This document shows positions 1 to 6,433 of a stretch of 6,882 nt of DNA, one piece after another. The stretch spans positions 1-6,882 of the forward strand of contig JAPOPO010000105.1 in assembly GCA_026712885.1 (NCBI GenBank). Direction: 5' to 3'. Numbering within the stretch: the first letter of the stretch is position 1; every line of letters begins with the position of its first letter. The position numbers and the translations under genes are program-made. A model generated the notes under the pieces. That model had not been told where the DNA came from. It did not search any database and worked only from the letters and a program-made list of their open reading frames with translations. Source of the DNA: Rhodospirillales bacterium (lineage in GTDB: Bacteria > Pseudomonadota > Alphaproteobacteria > UBA828).

Positions 1-158
1 AGCCGATCCAGGTGCGGCTCCTCGTCGATCACGCGGCCGGCGAAGACCGCAGCGACCTCGTAGACCCCATCCGAGAACTGGTATCCGCGATCCTCGACAT
101 GGACGTGCGCCAGGTCGTGGCGCATGTAGCGGCCGTTTACATAGGCGATCCGGGACAT
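1..158 (-). CDS. dat: D-amino acid aminotransferase (class IV PLP aminotransferase), N-terminal part
   Basis: This is the first 52 codons of a gene that continues past the left window edge. The protein starts MSRIAYVNGRYM and then carries EDRGYQFSDGVYEV at about residues 25-38, followed by a G-R-V-I-D-E and H-L-D-R-L stretch. This is the conserved N-terminal block of D-alanine/D-amino acid aminotransferases of PLP fold type IV. Such enzymes move the amino group between D-amino acids and 2-oxo acids in the cytosol, supplying D-Ala or D-Glu. The catalytic lysine lies beyond the window. The ATG at 158 is favoured by a GGAGG-type ribosome site a few bases upstream, inside the 12-base gap after the trkA stop. 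The gene follows trkA on the same strand, and in many alphaproteobacteria hfq comes next. A branched-chain aminotransferase or aminodeoxychorismate lyase shares the fold, but the EDRGYQF-GVYEV block favours Dat. Confidence 0.88.
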   Translation of the reverse strand, partial: MSRIAYVNGRYMRHDLAHVHVEDRGYQFSDGVYEVAAVFAGRVIDEEPHLDR

Positions 159-170
159 GCGGGCCTCCGG

Positions 171-1547
171 TCAGAAGAAATCCAGGGACACGGCGAACAT
201 CTGCTCGATCTTCTTGACCGCGCGGGCCGCAGCCAGCATCACCACGCGATCGTGCTCCTCAACGACCGTATGCGGGCGCGGAATGATCACCTCGTTGCCG
301 CGCACGATCGCGCCGACGATGATCCCGGCGGGCAGCCTGGTTTCCGCGAGCGGCTGGCCGACGATGGGCGAAGTCCCGAGAGCCTCGGCTTCGATGATTT
401 CGGCGGCGCCGTCGCGAATCGACTGCACCGCCAAAATGTGACCGCGCCGAATGCGCTGAAGGATCGTGGAGACCGTCGATTCTCTGGGGCTCACGGCAAT
501 GTCGACGCCGAGACTGCCCATCAGCGGCCCGTAGCTGGAATTGTTGACCAGAGAGATCGCCGTTCCGCAGCCGGCACGCTTCGCCAGAAGTGCCGCCAGA
601 ATGTTCACTTCGTCGTCGTTGGAGACCGCGATCACCGCCTGGGCCAGTCCGATGTTGATCTCGATGAAGATCTCGGGGTCCAGCGCATCGCCGCCGATGA
701 CGGTGGCGCGGGAGAGCCGCTCCGCCAGGTAGCGCGCGCGCTCCGGGACCAACTCGACGATCTTCACGTCGAGCCCCGGATGACTCTCCTCCAGCTCCTG
801 CGTCAGGAAATAGCCGATGTTGCCGCCGCCGATGATGACCACGCGGTGCGCCTCGGGCTCTTCGTGCCCGAAGACGGCCATGCCGCGCGCGACATGGTCC
901 GAATCCACGGCGAAATAGACTTCATCCCCTATCAGCATCTGATCGTCGCCGCGCGGCACGATGAGACGCGAATCCCGGCTGATCGCGAGGACCATGATGT
1001 TGAGGTCGGGAAAGAGCTCGGTGAGCTGGCGGAGCGGCGTGTTGATGATGGGGCAACCTTCCTCGCAGCGCACAGCGATCACTCGCAGGCGCCCGCCGCC
1101 GAAAGGCAGCATGTCGAGGGCGCCTGGCACCTGAAGCCGGCGCTCGATGGCGCGGGCGACCTCGATCTCGGGCGAGATGATTAGGTCGATCGGCATGTGG
1201 TCCCGGCTGTAGAGCTCGGCCCAGGCCGGGTTCAGGTAGCTCTGTTGCCGCACCCGAGCGATCTTTTCGGGCACGTCGAAGAGGGAATGGGCGACCTGGC
1301 AGGCCACCATGTTGACCTCATCGGAGTGGGTCACGGCGACGATCATCTCGGCCGTCTTGGCGCCCGCCTCTTCGAGCACGTCGGGGAGCGACGCGTTGCC
1401 GACGATCGCCCGCGCGTCCACCGTGTCGGAGAACCGCTGCACCACCGCACGGTCGCTGTCGATGACGGTGACGTCGTTTGCCTCGTTGGCAAGCTGACGC
1501 GCGATACTGGTGCCGACCTGGCCGGCGCCGCAGACGATGATCTTCAT
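171..1547 (-). CDS. trkA: Trk system potassium uptake regulatory protein TrkA
   Basis: TrkA is the cytosolic NAD(H)/nucleotide-binding subunit that gates the TrkH/TrkG potassium channel. At 458 residues it has the full length of the proteobacterial protein. It shows the duplicated RCK layout: a first Rossmann domain with GAGQVG at residues 7-12 and an acidic residue (D30) at the end of strand 2, a first RCK-C domain around 140-225, a second Rossmann domain with GGGNIG at 240-245, and a second RCK-C domain around 370-455 including GTSPIVGQPLAE. The start ATG (1547-1545) overlaps the ntrX stop in an ATGA arrangement, so translation is probably coupled to ntrX. The trkHG channel gene is not in the window. 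The ntrX-trkA junction is typical of alphaproteobacteria. No truncation or missing motif is visible. Confidence 0.95.
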   Translation of the reverse strand: MKIIVCGAGQVGTSIARQLANEANDVTVIDSDRAVVQRFSDTVDARAIVGNASLPDVLEEAGAKTAEMIVAVTHSDEVNMVACQVAHSLFDVPEKIARVRQQSYLNPAWAELYSRDHMPIDLIISPEIEVARAIERRLQVPGALDMLPFGGGRLRVIAVRCEEGCPIINTPLRQLTELFPDLNIMVLAISRDSRLIVPRGDDQMLIGDEVYFAVDSDHVARGMAVFGHEEPEAHRVVIIGGGNIGYFLTQELEESHPGLDVKIVELVPERARYLAERLSRATVIGGDALDPEIFIEINIGLAQAVIAVSNDDEVNILAALLAKRAGCGTAISLVNNSSYGPLMGSLGVDIAVSPRESTVSTILQRIRRGHILAVQSIRDGAAEIIEAEALGTSPIVGQPLAETRLPAGIIVGAIVRGNEVIIPRPHTVVEEHDRVVMLAAARAVKKIEQMFAVSLDFF

Positions 1548-2992
1548 GGGCCGCCAGGCTTGTCAGCTTCGGCGGCGCCCTTCCCATCCGTGCCGTTGTC
1601 GTCGAGCTCGCGGTCCAACACGCCGAGCGAACGCAACTTGCGATGCAGCGCGGATCGCTCCATGCCGACGAACTGGGCGGTACGCGAAATATTTCCCCCG
1701 AATCGCCTGACCTGGGCGTGGAGATAGTTGCTCTCGAACTGCCGTCGTGCGTCGCGCAGCGCCAGCATCATCAGGTCGGCCGGACCGGGAAGCGCCTGCG
1801 CGTGCTCTGCCGGAGGCCCTAGCGCCGCCTGAAGCATGTCTGCGCTGATCGGTCCGTTGGCGGGTGACGGTGCCATGATGAGGAGCCATTCCACGAAGTT
1901 GCGGAGCTGACGCACATTGCCCGGCCAGTCGAACGACTGCAGCATGGCCATCGCGTCGTCGCCCAATTCTTGCGGTGAGACCCCGGCGCTATCCGCCGCC
2001 TGACGGATGAAGGAACCTGCCAATTCGGGGATATCCTCGCGGCGGTCTCGCAGCGCGGGCACCTCGATGGGCGTGACCAGCAACCGATAATAGAGGTCCT
2101 CGCGGAAGCGCCCTTTCTCTATCTCCATTTCCATATCGCGCGTGGTCGCCGCCATCACGCGAATGTCGACCTCGATTTGCTGCGTCCCGCCTTCGCGCTC
2201 GAATGTGTGCGCCTGGAGGGCACGTGCCATTTTTCCTTGGGTCTCGAGGGGCATGTCGGCGATTTCGTCGAAGAAGAGCGTGCCGCCGTGGGCACGTTCG
2301 AACGTGCCGATCTTTCTCGATCCACCGTCGGCGGGACCGTTACCCTCGCTGCCGAACAGCTCGAGCTCCACGCGGTCGGGCCGCATCATCGCGGCGTTGA
2401 CCACCACGAACGGCCCTGAGGACCGACGCGAGCGGCTGTGGATGAGGCGTGCGAGCACTTCCTTCCCGGCCCCCGCAGGGCCGGTAATGAAGATTCGCCT
2501 ATCGGTGGGAGCGGCACGCTCAGCGACCGTTCGGATTTGCTTGATCTGCGGTGAGGAGCCGATCAGCTCCCTCGTCTCGCCGGCGCGCAGCTTCAACTCC
2601 GCGACTTGGCGTTTCAGCTCCGCGGCCTCGAGCGCGCGCGCCACCGTGAGCAGCAGCCGGTCGCTGTCGAGCGGCTTCTCGATGAACTCGTAGGCCCCCT
2701 TCTTGATGGCTGCGACGGCGGTGTCGATGGTTCCGTGCCCGCTGATCATGATCACGGGCACTTCGGGATGGCGGTGCATTACCGCCTCCAGAACGTCCAT
2801 ACCGTCGAGCTCGCTGCCCTCCATCCAGACATCGAGGATTACGAGGGCCGGCGGTGGCCCGGAGTCGATCGCCTCGAGCGCGGTGGCGCCGTCGGCCGCA
2901 TCGCGGGGTGCAAAGCCGCCGTCCTCTAGGATGCCGGCAATCGACTTGCGGACGTAAGGTTCGTCGTCGACGATTAAAATATCTCGGGCCAT
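1544..2992 (-). CDS. ntrX: Nitrogen assimilation response regulator NtrX (NtrC-family AAA+ regulator)
   Basis: NtrX is the DNA-binding partner of the kinase NtrY. The 482-residue protein has three domains. The receiver domain (about 1-120) has the acidic pair D9/D10, phospho-acceptor D54 in VILDVWM, S84 and K106. The AAA+ domain (about 142-370) has Walker A GPAGAGKE (171-178), Walker B GTLFFDEIAD with D242/E243, RFRED arginines near 295-297, and WPGNVRQLRN with R361. A Fis-type helix-turn-helix occupies about 415-457. The GAFTGA loop that contacts sigma54 in canonical enhancer-binding proteins is absent: the region after ELFGSEGN (212-219) has a short divergent stretch before FERAHGGTLF. This is known for NtrX and suggests action without sigma54 contact. 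A 22-residue polar Gly/Asp/Lys tail follows the helix-turn-helix. The ATG shares its A with the ntrY TGA stop, indicating coupling. Confidence 0.95.
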   Translation of the reverse strand: MARDILIVDDEPYVRKSIAGILEDGGFAPRDAADGATALEAIDSGPPPALVILDVWMEGSELDGMDVLEAVMHRHPEVPVIMISGHGTIDTAVAAIKKGAYEFIEKPLDSDRLLLTVARALEAAELKRQVAELKLRAGETRELIGSSPQIKQIRTVAERAAPTDRRIFITGPAGAGKEVLARLIHSRSRRSSGPFVVVNAAMMRPDRVELELFGSEGNGPADGGSRKIGTFERAHGGTLFFDEIADMPLETQGKMARALQAHTFEREGGTQQIEVDIRVMAATTRDMEMEIEKGRFREDLYYRLLVTPIEVPALRDRREDIPELAGSFIRQAADSAGVSPQELGDDAMAMLQSFDWPGNVRQLRNFVEWLLIMAPSPANGPISADMLQAALGPPAEHAQALPGPADLMMLALRDARRQFESNYLHAQVRRFGGNISRTAQFVGMERSALHRKLRSLGVLDRELDDNGTDGKGAAEADKPGGP

Positions 2993-5256
2993 CAGCTCTC
3001 ACCGTCCGCTGGTATGGGTCGCTCAATTCCGGCCGCGGCGAACACGAGCGTAACCCGGGCGCCGCCCTCGGCCCCATCCTCAAGGGTCAGGCGGCCGCCG
3101 TGATCCTCCATGATCCTCCGCACGATGGCGAGGCCGAGACCCGAGCCATCCGCCCGGTTCGTGACGTAGGGTTCGGTCAGCCTGTCACGCAAGGCGGCGG
3201 GCAGCCCCGGTCCGTTGTCCTTGACCTCCACTCGCCAATGCCCCTCGGCCTCGCGCACGCCGATGACGATGCGTCCCGTCGGCTTGGCGTCAGGCGCCCG
3301 GCTCTCGATGGCTTCGATCGCGTTCTTGAGCACGTTGGTGAGTGCCCGGCCGATCTGGTGCGCGTCACAATCGAGGTGAACAGCATCATCAGGGCGCTCT
3401 ATCTCGAAGGCGATCTCAGGGTTCGCCAGGCGGTGAAGCACGACGGCCCGCTCCACGACATCGGTCAACGACGCTCGCTCGATAACCGGGGCCGGCATCC
3501 GGGCGAAGGACGAGAACGCGTCGATCATCTGGCGGATGTCACCAACCTGGCGGACGATGATATCCGTGCAGTCCTCGAACACATCCGGCTCCGTACTGAT
3601 TTCGCCGAGGTATCGGCGCTTCAGCCGCTGGGCAGAGAGCTGGATCGGGGTGAGCGGATTCTTGATCTCGTGGGCAATGCGTTGGGCAACATCGGCCCAT
3701 GCCGCCCGCCGCTGCGCCGACACCAGGGCGGTGATGTCGTCGAACGTGACAACGAAGCCGTCGATCCGCTGGTCGGCGCGCTCAGTTACAATTCGCACGA
3801 GCAGGGTGCGGCGACGTTCACCGCGAACCAGCTCGACCTGATCCTCGACCAAGGGTTGGGGCTGCGACCGCGCCTGGGCCAGCAAGTCGGCCATTTCGGG
3901 GACTGCCTCCTCGAACGCGTGGCCGGAGAGGTCGTTCTGACTGGCGTTGAGTAGCGCAAGCGCAGACGGGTTAGGCAGCGTAATCCGCCCCTCCGCGTCC
4001 AGGCCGATCACACCGGCCGAGACGCCGGCAAGCACCGCCTCGGTGAAGCGCCGCCGCTCGTCCAATTGCAGGTTTGCGTCTTGCAGCGCCTGCTGCTGGC
4101 TATGGATTTGGCCGGTCATCCGATTGAAGGCGCGGCTGAGAGAGCCGATCTCGTCATCTTGCGGGGGTTCCTCGACGCGCGCCGCAAGCTCGCCGGCACG
4201 GACCCGGTCGGCGGCCGCGATGAGGCCTCCGATCGGATGGGCAATGCGGTTGGCGAATTGGAGCCCGAGCCACACCGCCGATAGCAGCACCAGGAGGGCG
4301 ACCACAATGAAGATCATCACGAAGGTGATCTGTATGCCGTAACGCTCCTCCTCGAGACGCTGGTAGTCCCTCGTCACGGCCTGGATCTGCCGGGTGTGAG
4401 CGATCACGTCGCGTTGCAGCGACCGCGCTACATACAGGTAATTGTTTATAAAGCCACCGAGCTTGATCAGAGCGCGCACGCGGTCGTCTTCAGCCGGCAA
4501 AATCACGAGGCGCCCCTCCGCCGCCGCATTCATGGCCCATTCGGGGATGGGATCGATTACCGCAGCGAGGCCCAGGTCACTGCGAGCCACAACGTCCCCG
4601 TTGCGGCGGAGGATGACCGCCTCGGTGAGCGAGAGCGCATTGGCCGTATCGTTCAGGAGACGCGGCATGAGTTGAGGGCGTCGCGCGAGATGAACGGCTT
4701 GGCCGTTGAGCTGCAGGGCCGCGGCCAGAGCGCTGATGCGTATGCTGTCGCCCTGCTCCTGTACATAGGTCTGGGCGACGACCAGCGAGCGGTTGAGCGC
4801 GGTCGAGACCTTCTCACTGAACCAGGACTGCATCCCGAAGTGGAGAAAGAGCGCTGAGAACACGGCGACTACGATGGTAGGGGTCATGGCGACGAGACTG
4901 AACAGTGCCGCCATTCGAATGTGCAGCCGCGCGCCTGCCGCTCCACGACGGCGTTCGAGCCAGAGCTTTACTAGCTGCGAAGCCACCAGCGCGCCGAGCG
5001 AGAGCAGGAGCACGAGGTCGATGTTCAGGAGAATCAGAATGGTCTGGGGACCGGGACCGAATGGTGCCGATCCGCTCAACGTGGCGTAGGTAATCGCGCC
5101 CGAGATGACCGCTGCACAGGCGAGCCCAATGGCGAGCCAACGCCGCAAATCGGGACGCTGCAACCAGGATACGAAACGCTGCCGCAGATCGCCGCCCGCC
5201 GAGCGCGAGATTTCGCTCGCGGCGGCCTCGGTCCCGATCAACGCCTCTTCAGCCAT
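2992..5256 (-). CDS. ntrY: Membrane sensor histidine kinase NtrY
   Basis: NtrY is the inner-membrane kinase that phosphorylates NtrX; in alphaproteobacteria the pair is linked to nitrogen use, redox and envelope state. The 754-residue protein has hydrophobic segments at about 40-60, 71-97, 113-139 and 309-334, with a probable periplasmic sensing region between the third and fourth. A HAMP linker follows (about 335-390), then a PAS domain (about 400-510, ending FVVTFDDIT). The dimerisation domain has the phospho-acceptor histidine H529 in AHEIKNPLTP. The ATPase domain has the N box NVLKNAIEAIE (N645), G1 DNGPGLP (680-686) and G2 DGSGLGLA (703-710). All catalytic motifs look intact. The ATG at 5256 has an AGGGG ribosome site about two bases upstream, which is rather close. 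The cupin gene stops 33 bases before it, and ntrBC are not found upstream. Confidence 0.94.
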   Translation of the reverse strand: MAEEALIGTEAAASEISRSAGGDLRQRFVSWLQRPDLRRWLAIGLACAAVISGAITYATLSGSAPFGPGPQTILILLNIDLVLLLSLGALVASQLVKLWLERRRGAAGARLHIRMAALFSLVAMTPTIVVAVFSALFLHFGMQSWFSEKVSTALNRSLVVAQTYVQEQGDSIRISALAAALQLNGQAVHLARRPQLMPRLLNDTANALSLTEAVILRRNGDVVARSDLGLAAVIDPIPEWAMNAAAEGRLVILPAEDDRVRALIKLGGFINNYLYVARSLQRDVIAHTRQIQAVTRDYQRLEEERYGIQITFVMIFIVVALLVLLSAVWLGLQFANRIAHPIGGLIAAADRVRAGELAARVEEPPQDDEIGSLSRAFNRMTGQIHSQQQALQDANLQLDERRRFTEAVLAGVSAGVIGLDAEGRITLPNPSALALLNASQNDLSGHAFEEAVPEMADLLAQARSQPQPLVEDQVELVRGERRRTLLVRIVTERADQRIDGFVVTFDDITALVSAQRRAAWADVAQRIAHEIKNPLTPIQLSAQRLKRRYLGEISTEPDVFEDCTDIIVRQVGDIRQMIDAFSSFARMPAPVIERASLTDVVERAVVLHRLANPEIAFEIERPDDAVHLDCDAHQIGRALTNVLKNAIEAIESRAPDAKPTGRIVIGVREAEGHWRVEVKDNGPGLPAALRDRLTEPYVTNRADGSGLGLAIVRRIMEDHGGRLTLEDGAEGGARVTLVFAAAGIERPIPADGES

Positions 5257-5289
5257 CGCCCCTGTCGCTTGCCCTGACCCGAACCAAGC

Positions 5290-5649
5290 TCAGCCTGTCG
5301 CCTCGCCGCCCGACGGTCCGTAGAATACGACCCAGACATAGAGGTCGTCGCTGAAGTCTTCGAAAACGTGCCTGACACCGGCGGGCACGAACAGCACATC
5401 GCCGGGCTGGAACGGATGGCTCGTCGAGCCATTCCGGAAGGTTCCCCGGCCACTCATGACCACGTAGACCTCATCCTGGTCGTGGGGCTGCTGCGTGTCG
5501 GTGCCGCGCGGCGCGTAGAGGCCGACCCGGAGCGTTCCGCGGTTGATCAGCTCGGCGTAAGGCGTCCCGCCCACCGGAGCCTCGGCGAGAGCCCCCACCG
5601 CTTGAGCCAGCGTGACTTGGCCTGGCACGTCGGTCGGCATCTCGGTCAT
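5290..5649 (-). CDS. Small single-domain cupin protein
   Basis: This 119-residue protein is a cupin_2 type beta-barrel, probably a cytosolic metal-binding protein or small enzyme; no substrate can be assigned. Cupin motif 1 is PHDQDEVYVVMSGRGTF at residues 55-71, giving candidate ligands H56, Q58 and E60, with Gln where classical cupins have the second His. Motif 2 is PGDVLFVPAGVRH at 82-94, ending in ligand H94. After it, FEDFSDDLYVWVVFYGP forms the last strands. No signal peptide is seen. The ATG at 5649 is preceded by GGAGAAGGA; the AAGGA core is 11 bases from this ATG, on the long side, and a tiny out-of-frame ATG lies between them. It follows the SnoaL-like gene after 46 bases and precedes ntrY by 33 bases, so it could be cotranscribed with either. 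I see and infer the fold; the function is unknown. Confidence 0.85.
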   Translation of the reverse strand: MTEMPTDVPGQVTLAQAVGALAEAPVGGTPYAELINRGTLRVGLYAPRGTDTQQPHDQDEVYVVMSGRGTFRNGSTSHPFQPGDVLFVPAGVRHVFEDFSDDLYVWVVFYGPSGGEATG

Positions 5650-5657
5650 GCTGTCAT
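5646..5657 (-). other. Three-codon mini-ORF overlapping the cupin start
   Basis: On the minus strand ATG ACA GCA TGA runs into the cupin ATG, sharing ATG/TGA bases (GCATGA). GGAG stands eight bases before the mini-ORF start, an ideal distance, while the cupin ATG is further from the purine tract. Ribosomes could start here, stop at once and restart on the cupin, or the small frame may simply be chance. Confidence 0.3.
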
Positions 5658-5673
5658 TTTTCCTTCTCCATCA

Positions 5674-5694
5674 CGGCGGATGATGAAGCCGCCG
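5674..5694. other. Hairpin between the SnoaL-like and cupin genes
   Basis: CGGCGG (5674-5679) pairs with CCGCCG (5689-5694) around a nine-base loop, directly after the SnoaL-like stop. No T-run follows on the minus strand, so it is unlikely to terminate transcription. It could protect or separate the two coding parts of one mRNA. Confidence 0.3.
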
Positions 5695-5695
5695 G

Positions 5696-6103
5696 TCAGC
5701 CGCGCTCGTCCCAGACCCAGGCGATCTGCTCGGTGTCCTCGTAGGCCTGCCAATGGACGATGGCACCGTCCTTGATGCGGAAGTACCAGGCGGTCTCCTG
5801 ATGGAGAAGGCGGCCAGTGTTCTTGGCGGCCGAGGTCTCGTCGATGAGCACCATCACGTGCTCGCCCTCGCCGAACATCAGGTTCACCGTGTGGTCTCGG
5901 ATGTCCAGCAGCGCGCCGATCGCAAGGAAGCACTGCTTGATCGGTTCATGTCCCTGCCAGCGACCCGCCCAGGCGACCTTGAACGAGCCTGGCAAGACGA
6001 CCACCGCATCGTCGGCCAGCAGGCTCATCATGGTCTGGCCATCGCCACCCTTGATCGCGGCCAAAAACTGCCGAACCACCGCCTTGGATCCGTCATCTGC
6101 CAT
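5696..6103 (-). CDS. NTF2-fold / SnoaL-like small protein (nuclear transport factor 2 superfamily)
   Basis: The 135-residue product begins MADDGSKAVVRQFLAAI and has the layout of SnoaL-like/ketosteroid-isomerase-like proteins. There is an N-terminal helix (about 5-31), then LADDAVVVLPGS (29-40), a helix containing the WQGHEPIKQCF stretch (49-59), and alternating strands ending in WYFRIKDGAIVHWQAYED (106-123) with a C-terminal WVWDERG. The fold makes small cone-shaped pockets used by isomerases, cyclases, hydrolases or simple binding proteins, so no reaction is claimed. The frame is open up to 6244, but the ATG at 6103 is chosen because an AGAGAGG ribosome site lies about nine bases upstream and homology-like sequence starts here. 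It is the first convincing gene of the leftward block, faces the amidase pair across a 330-base spacer, and is 46 bases before the cupin gene. Confidence 0.85.
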   Translation of the reverse strand: MADDGSKAVVRQFLAAIKGGDGQTMMSLLADDAVVVLPGSFKVAWAGRWQGHEPIKQCFLAIGALLDIRDHTVNLMFGEGEHVMVLIDETSAAKNTGRLLHQETAWYFRIKDGAIVHWQAYEDTEQIAWVWDERG

Positions 6104-6120
6104 GATCGTGTGCCTCTCTG

Positions 6121-6300
6121 TCAGGGACGCTGATCTGTCCAATTTCTTGCCGGCTTCGGGCTCCCGCCGGCACGGCATGCTTCGCGGTGAGCCGGGCCAG
6201 TCTGCCCGGATTTTTCGAACGGCCGTACCGCGTCGGGGAGGCAAATCATCTCCTCCGCCAAGAGGCGCGTGCGGTCGCGCTCGGCTGCCGCAAGCTCCAT
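6121..6300 (-). CDS. Doubtful 59-residue open frame upstream of the SnoaL-like gene
   Basis: The frame starts MELAAAERDRTRLLAEEM and ends in a Pro/Arg-rich tail at a TGA 18 bases before the SnoaL-like start. In its favour, GGGAG stands seven bases before this ATG, and codons in the first half mostly end in G or C, as in the neighbouring genes. Against it, the second half loses that third-base bias, the sequence matches no family I know, and it overlaps both leader stem-loops. It could equally be untranslated leader. A second in-frame ATG two codons upstream lacks good ribosome-site spacing. Confidence 0.2.
   Translation of the reverse strand: MELAAAERDRTRLLAEEMICLPDAVRPFEKSGQTGPAHREACRAGGSPKPARNWTDQRP
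6148..6172. other. Stem-loop in the leader of the leftward genes
   Basis: TGCCGGC (6148-6154) and GCCGGCA (6166-6172) are perfect complements with an 11-base loop, ending 45 bases before the SnoaL-like start. No T-run follows on either strand, so it is not an intrinsic terminator. It would fold in the 5' leader of the leftward mRNA if transcription starts upstream. Short GC-rich repeats like this also arise by chance in high-GC DNA. Confidence 0.35.
6192..6215 (+). terminator. Candidate intrinsic terminator on the plus strand
   Basis: CCGGGC (6192-6197) and GCCCGG (6204-6209) form a six-base all-GC stem around a six-base loop, followed by ATTTTT (6210-6215) on the plus strand. The shape fits a short Rho-independent terminator for plus-strand RNA. 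No plus-strand gene ends upstream, so its role would be to stop antisense or small-RNA transcription. On the minus strand there is no T-run and it would act only as a leader hairpin. Confidence 0.35.
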
Positions 6301-6321
6301 TGCCATGCTCCCGGTTCGATC

Positions 6322-6334
6322 CAGGGGCCCCCTG
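6322..6334. repeat. Short perfect inverted repeat (6-bp arms, 1-bp centre)
   Basis: CAGGGG and CCCCTG flank a single C in the divergent spacer. Eleven bases further on, CCATATGG (6345-6352) is a perfect 8-bp palindrome. Their symmetry and position between divergent start sites make them possible protein-binding sites, but neither matches an operator I can name. Confidence 0.25.
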
Positions 6335-6367
6335 CGCTCACCGGCCATATGGTAACGTCCACCCATA

Positions 6368-6395
6368 TTGCACCCCTGCCCCGGTACTGTATACA
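6368..6395 (+). promoter_or_regulatory. Candidate sigma70-type promoter for the amidase pair
   Basis: TTGCAC (6368-6373) could be a -35 box and TATACA (6390-6395) a -10 box, with a 16-base spacer. Transcription would start near 6402, leaving a leader of about 30 bases with GAGG (6422-6425) eight bases before the ATG at 6434. The -10 match is good and the -35 match is partial (TTG conserved). Confidence 0.45.
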
Positions 6396-6396
6396 G
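6387..6396. promoter_or_regulatory. Perfect 10-bp palindrome CTGTATACAG over the -10 box, GntR-like operator candidate
   Basis: CTGTATACAG is fully self-complementary and contains the TATACA hexamer of the candidate promoter. Its core TGTATACA matches the type of operator (TTGTATACAA-like) bound by several FCD-class GntR regulators such as MatR. A protein bound here would block the promoter. No regulator gene is in the window, so the regulator type is inference. Confidence 0.4.
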
Positions 6397-6433
6397 AGCC
6401 GTCTCGCACCCCCGCGCCGCCGAGGTGCCCCGC

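Larger units (their letters stand above)
6104..6433. other. Divergent intergenic region between the SnoaL-like gene and the amidase pair
   Basis: This 330-base spacer separates leftward and rightward genes and should hold promoters for both. On the right it has a candidate promoter with a palindrome on the -10 box (6368-6396). In the middle are CAGGGG-C-CCCCTG (6322-6334) and CCATATGG (6345-6352). On the left are two GC-rich stem-loops (6148-6172 and 6192-6209). A doubtful 59-codon minus-strand frame covers 6121-6300. I could not assign a convincing leftward promoter, and I see no sigma54-type GG-N10-GC element. Confidence 0.7.

Noticed and set aside
12..1184. Long plus-strand open frame opposite trkA
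   Set aside because: It lies fully antisense to trkA, which has all family motifs; the Arg/His/Asp-rich translation is typical of a high-GC shadow frame.
2142..2693. Plus-strand 183-residue frame opposite ntrX
   Set aside because: Ser/Arg-rich antisense translation across the NtrX AAA+ and receiver regions, with no recognisable fold.
2854..3954. Long plus-strand open frame opposite ntrX and ntrY
   Set aside because: Antisense to two complete genes, composition is low-complexity Arg-rich, and no domain is recognisable.
5267..5289. GCTTG/CAAGC inverted repeat between cupin and ntrY, considered as a terminator
   Set aside because: Only five pairs with a 13-base loop and no T-run; it does not support termination before ntrY.
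6104..6244. N-terminal extension of the SnoaL-like frame to 182 residues
   Set aside because: The extra 47 residues are Arg/Pro-rich without family similarity, and the ribosome site fits the ATG at 6103.
6313..6327. GGTTCGATCC, resembling a tRNA T-loop
   Set aside because: One of five T-stem pairs mismatches, and no D-arm, anticodon arm or acceptor stem can be drawn around it.
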